Shown piece after piece: positions 41,179-44,913 of a stretch of 44,913 nucleotides of DNA; positions within the stretch are counted from its first letter, which is position 1; each line of letters begins with the position of its first letter. Origin of the DNA: Ichthyophonus hoferi (taxonomy: Eukaryota; Opisthokonta; Ichthyosporea; Ichthyophonida; Ichthyophonidae); the NCBI GenBank assembly GCA_002751075.1, contig NAOQ01000434.1, forward strand, positions 16,913 through 61,825, written 5' to 3'. Below the pieces are notes generated by a model that made no database searches, had not been told where the DNA came from, and worked only from the letters and a program-made list of their open reading frames with translations. The position numbers and the translations under genes were made by a program.

Positions 41179-43852
41179 TATATGTATATATGTATATTAT
41201 AACCAGCTAAAGCCGAGTTACATTATGGAGCAGTTATTACCATAAATCAAAACTTAACTTATACTTCATTAACAAAGCTAATGACTAAGTAATTATATTG
41301 GCTCTCTAGGATGCTAGCGAGTTGGAGCTAATTATGGCCGGGCTAGGAATTGAACCAAATAAGGAAGATGTCAAACACCTGATTCTGGAGATAAGCCATA
41401 ATGGGACGTTGGATAGGACTAGATTTACCAGCCTTATGACTGAACAGTTGGTGTGCTTTTTATAGATCTAATTCTGTGTGATATGATTGGTTATATATAT
41501 TATATAATAGTGTGGGCCATTGGCCATATATATCATAATCTCTTAGGTTACAATAGACCATATATAACATATTTTATTAATAGATAGAAAACCATATATC
41601 TAGTTATTTAATTAAGGTAATTTTATTGAAACAAATGCTTAGACCTATATTACATTATACTCCATTTATATGTATAACGTCTATTTCATTCATACTAACT
41701 CACTAGGCAGATAGATTGGATCCTACCCATATGCTAGTATATAGTATATGTCATTTCTCTTTGTATTCTATCCAATGTAAATATGTACCTATGGGATACC
41801 TCCTTATATCTTTCCCTATCCTTATCTCTCTATATCTCTATTTCTCTATATTTCTATATATCGTTATCTATCTATTTATCTATCGTTTCCTCTATTTGTA
41901 TCCCTATCTGTCTGTCTGTCTATCTATATGGTTGACTGATTATTATTACTTTTCTGGGTTGTTCTTTCTTTGCCTGTGGTTATATTATATCACTGTGTTA
42001 TATTTCAAGATATTGCATTAGGCTGTGTCATATTATATTGCATTATACTATATTATATTATATTGAAACACATTACATTATATTATATCACACTGTATTG
42101 CTTTGCGTTTTGTTAAAATATTGCAGCATACAACTTTATATTTATTTCTTCAAATCTACTATCCTATTGGCTCTCTACCTACTCCCATCTATGTGTTATA
42201 TGGATACTAATAGAAGGATCTGTTTTTAGTTATCTAATGATAGCACACGGGACATGTTGACTGCCTTCAAGCTATTTGAGAGGGATAGTAATGGTAACTA
42301 TGATTAACCACTTATCATATCATTTTCTTTCATCTTTATATGGACATATATCCTACCTCTATATACTAAGATACTATATATTGTTTATTTACTATCTGCT
42401 ATTAATCAAATAGTAGAGATTATCTATCAAACCTACGTAGTAATGGTTCAAATTGATATTAATCCTTGTATACTATATTACATTAGGTATACAGTTTGAT
42501 CTGAATTCAGTCTCACCGTATAACATGTGTTTAGAATAATATTAATTAACGCCTACGTGGTTGAGACGGGGTTTCTAGTTTTGTTTACACTATAGCCCGC
42601 CACCTGACATGCATCATTTTCAGGGTAACGGCTTAATATAAAGACCGAGTATATTATGTTTTCCCTATATTTTACCGTTTCAATAATATTTAAAAATATA
42701 CGCCATCCTAGCATACGGTTTAAAACCTCATATGTGGTTAGACTAATCATAGCTAACTATGTGGTTAATTAGGGAACATTTCATTGGATAGTCTTAAAAA
42801 GGTGGCTGTGTCATTGGGTGAGACTATGACAGATGACCAATTAAAAGTATGTACTAATTTATATTGCACTATACTATCCGATCATATAATATTATAATAT
42901 AATATAAAATAAAATAAAATAATAGCAAGTAATGTAACATAGCCCATCATTGTGGTATCTACCAATCATCTCCTCCTATTCCTATTGCTATGTTTACTAT
43001 CTGTCACTATTAATATGATATGATATGATCTATTATGTTATGTGATATTATATATAGTATAGTATAGTATAGTATGGTGTTATATGGAATGGTGTGGTAT
43101 ATGATGCTATGGTTGATTATAATATAACATGATTTCGTTTAGTATGATATATAACAGGATATAATGAACCATATATTACATGTTGATATTTAAACTTAAA
43201 ATAAAAGAAAAAAGAAAAATATTATTAGTAAATGACTTTCAGTTAGATATTAGATTAAACTGTAACATATTAATCTTTTTTGTTTTGTTTTATATTATAT
43301 TATATTATATTATATTATAATATATTATGCTATATTATATTTCATTACATTATACATTATATTATACCATACTACATTATATTATCATTATATTATATGA
43401 GATCACGATAGGTTATATAATAATAAAATGATTATGAATGAAGTGCTATTATCAAATTGCTCCTCCATTCCCCTCCTTCTATATATAGCATGTATTGTAT
43501 TAGACTATCCCGTATATCTGTATTACTACATTACATGTATTATTTTATACCATTACTTTATCTTTCTTTATCGCTATCCTTTGTTAACACCTGATACTTA
43601 AATCATATAAATATATGCATACATACTATCATATATACTATCATGCATACTGTTGTACTATCTTACTAGCATGTTGGTATACATACCATCATATATATAT
43701 ATATATATACATTCATACATACATACATACATACGTCCTATTATGTATATATATATCTACAGGAAATGATAATAGAAGCAGACCAAGATGGTGACGGTGT
43801 AGTGAATGAAAAAGAGTTTATTGATCTTATGAGGAGAGCTAACATGTGCTAA
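40520..43852 (+). CDS. Centrin (Cdc31-type EF-hand protein), five exons
   Basis: Exons 40520-40609, 41310-41450, 42230-42293, 42773-42846 and 43763-43852, all with GT-AG introns, give one frame of 152 residues; centrins are usually 150-170. Centrin phrases appear in order: [39 protein letters not shown]-like [38 protein letters not shown], and [21 protein letters not shown]-hand 4 ([12 protein letters not shown]) is intact for calcium. EF-hands 1 to 3 lack key ligands. The protein acts at the spindle pole or centrosome-like body and, in fungi, also in TREX-2 mRNA export and XPC-type DNA repair. Intron 3 carries repeat A copy 5, and intron 4 long AT pentanucleotide tracts. Confidence 0.94.
40670..40865. 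repeat. TTATA/TTTTA/TGCTA repeats in centrin intron 1
   Basis: Degenerate five-base tandem units (TATGC, TTATA, TTTTA) fill about 200 bases. They generate Tyr/Leu/Ile-rich open frames with no protein meaning. Confidence 0.85.
41147..41178. repeat. (TATG)n microsatellite in centrin intron 1
   Basis: Seven or more TATG units in a row. Confidence 0.9.
42375..42700 (+). mobile_element. LTR-like repeat A, copy 5, inside centrin intron 3
   Basis: It contains TTATTTACTATCTGCTATTA, TAGAGATTATCTATCAAACC, GAATTCAGTCTCACCGTAT, GTGTTTAGAATAATATTAAT, ACGTGGTTGAGACGGGGTTT, TTGTTTACACTATAGCC and a TTTTACCGTTTC tail. It takes up most of the 479-base intron, in the same orientation as the gene. Both splice sites lie outside it. 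Old and diverged. Confidence 0.65.
43285..43395. repeat. (ATATT)n tract in centrin intron 4
   Basis: About six perfect ATATT units followed by degenerate ones. A second block, AAAATAAAAT, lies at about 42900-42922 and GTATAGTATA units near 43056-43075, so one 916-base intron has three separate pentanucleotide blocks. Confidence 0.9.
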
Positions 43853-44514
43853 CAATATATTACATACAATACATATTATCATATAATATGTTAGTCACAT
43901 AGTGGTAGCTACTTTTTTCTGAAATGCTCATGTGTATATATATGCATAGTTTATTATTTGTTATTGATTATTTATATTACTATATTATCATGTATTATTG
44001 TGTGTTATAGTATTTTAGTGTAATGTACTTATTAATTATCTTTTTAATTTTTCTTTTAATTATATTTCTCATTGGGTTTATTTTTAGTTTCGTTGGGGTT
44101 TGGTTTACTATACTAACCTATTAGCCAATATAAACTAGTTATAAGATGTAAAGCGTCAATATGGGTGTATGACTCTTATAACTGTTATAGATTTATAAAT
44201 TATTAGATCTTTTGGTTGGTAGAATAAACAGACAGCAATTGTTTTTTATCAGGTCAGTCCACTTGACTTACTTTAACCATATAGCATACATAAATGTATA
44301 CCTATATACGATCATACTATCGTACTATTGTACTATAATACTATCATACTATCGTACACCGATATACACACCGACATATTATTATACATATATACATACA
44401 TATATACCTGTATAATTTTATATCTACATGAGTATGTAAATATTGACATATGATGAAAATGCAGAAATATCCTTCTGTTCTATACATACTGTTGTTGTCG
44501 CAATTAAATAATCC
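43853..44514. other. Centrin 3' flank
   Basis: AT-rich sequence with ACTAT/CGTACTA units near 44310-44355 and ATACATAT runs. No gene is recognised. Confidence 0.4.
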
Positions 44515-44913
44515 AATTAGACAATTGCGAGTGATTTTGATTGGATACATTACTTTTAATTATATAGAGTAGATCAATTGGACGTAGAGGTTGAATACCA
44601 ATGAAAATGTAGGCAATTTAATGTAGATATGAAATGGGTAAAAGACTCGTCCATATTAGAGCAAATGATAAGAATGATTTATTTACACCAAAGATGTTGT
44701 AGACATATATGTAAGAATGATCATTATTGATCATTAAAGTGATCTCAACCAGGGAGAGTCAGAGCAATCTGAATATAGTGATACAGAAGACACAAGCAAG
44801 ATTAACTACCAAATCTACTGGACCCTTGGGTAGTAAGATGTAATAATGATAGATAATATTCAGTGTAGATATTATTATGTGTAGTTGTAAGCAATCGGTT
44901 ATCTCAGTTTGGC
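44515..44913 (-). mobile_element. Dispersed repeat C, copy 2 (runs off the window)
   Basis: The reverse complement aligns base for base, with scattered differences, to 16868-17265, and the match may continue beyond the right edge. It includes the TGGTGTAAATAAAT TATA-like stretch corresponding to TGGTATAAATAAAT in copy 1. Confidence 0.8.

Noticed and set aside
41707-41760. Possible extra centrin exon after an acceptor-like CACTAG
   Set aside because: Joining exon 2 directly to 42230 reproduces the centrin alignment (MTEQL then LSNDSTRD) without a gap. An extra exon would disrupt it.
41830-41930. CRISPR-like short repeats
   Set aside because: These are degenerate TCTATA/TCTATC microsatellites without regular spacers, in a eukaryotic intron.

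Overview
The window is about 30% GC eukaryotic DNA with intron-rich host genes. It most likely comes from an early-diverging, zygomycete-grade fungus. Supporting points are a Grainyhead/CP2 transcription factor of the fungal type, a centrin, an APC11 RING subunit, a secreted protein with two peritrophin-type chitin-binding domains, Ty1/Copia debris, and 0.3-1.5 kb AT-rich introns full of short tandem repeats. An insect- or chitin-associated lineage such as Entomophthoromycotina or Kickxellomycotina would fit, but the sequence does not prove it.

Layout. 1-4.3 kb: nested transposon debris, with Copia fragments in both orientations and LTR-like pieces. 4.97-5.74 kb (-): single-exon secreted chitin-binding protein. 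6.9-12.5 kb: repeats, another Copia fragment, and two copies of an unrecognised multicopy gene-like family. 13.75-15.60 kb (+): APC11 in three exons. 16.87-17.27 kb: dispersed repeat C, whose second copy lies at the right edge of the window. 18.67-24.97 kb (-): ten-exon CP2/Grainyhead gene; its exon phases sum to one 561-residue frame. 25-32.5 kb: gene-poor DNA with a GC-rich island upstream of the CP2 gene, transposon relics and SINE-like inverted elements. 32.5-33.9 kb (-): single-finger C2H2 protein. 34.9-36.8 kb: small ORFs and a fourth copy of the multicopy family. 36.77-38.22 kb: a 1.45 kb imperfect palindrome. 40.52-43.85 kb (+): five-exon centrin with an LTR-like repeat inside intron 3. 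The right edge holds repeat C again.

The host genes do not form a cluster. APC11 (mitotic ubiquitin ligase) and centrin (spindle pole/mRNA export) are cell-cycle housekeeping genes. The CP2 and C2H2 proteins are regulators. The chitin-binding protein acts outside the cell.

The most unusual observations are: (i) three edges of CP2-gene exons, each with its splice site, are partly duplicated 116-164 bp away inside the adjoining intron; (ii) pentanucleotide tandem repeats are concentrated in introns; (iii) a four-copy decaying family has conserved TATA boxes; (iv) the long inverted repeat at 36.8-38.2 kb; (v) one peritrophin domain has lost exactly one disulfide pair; (vi) a one-base mismatch in the otherwise canonical APC11 first splice junction.
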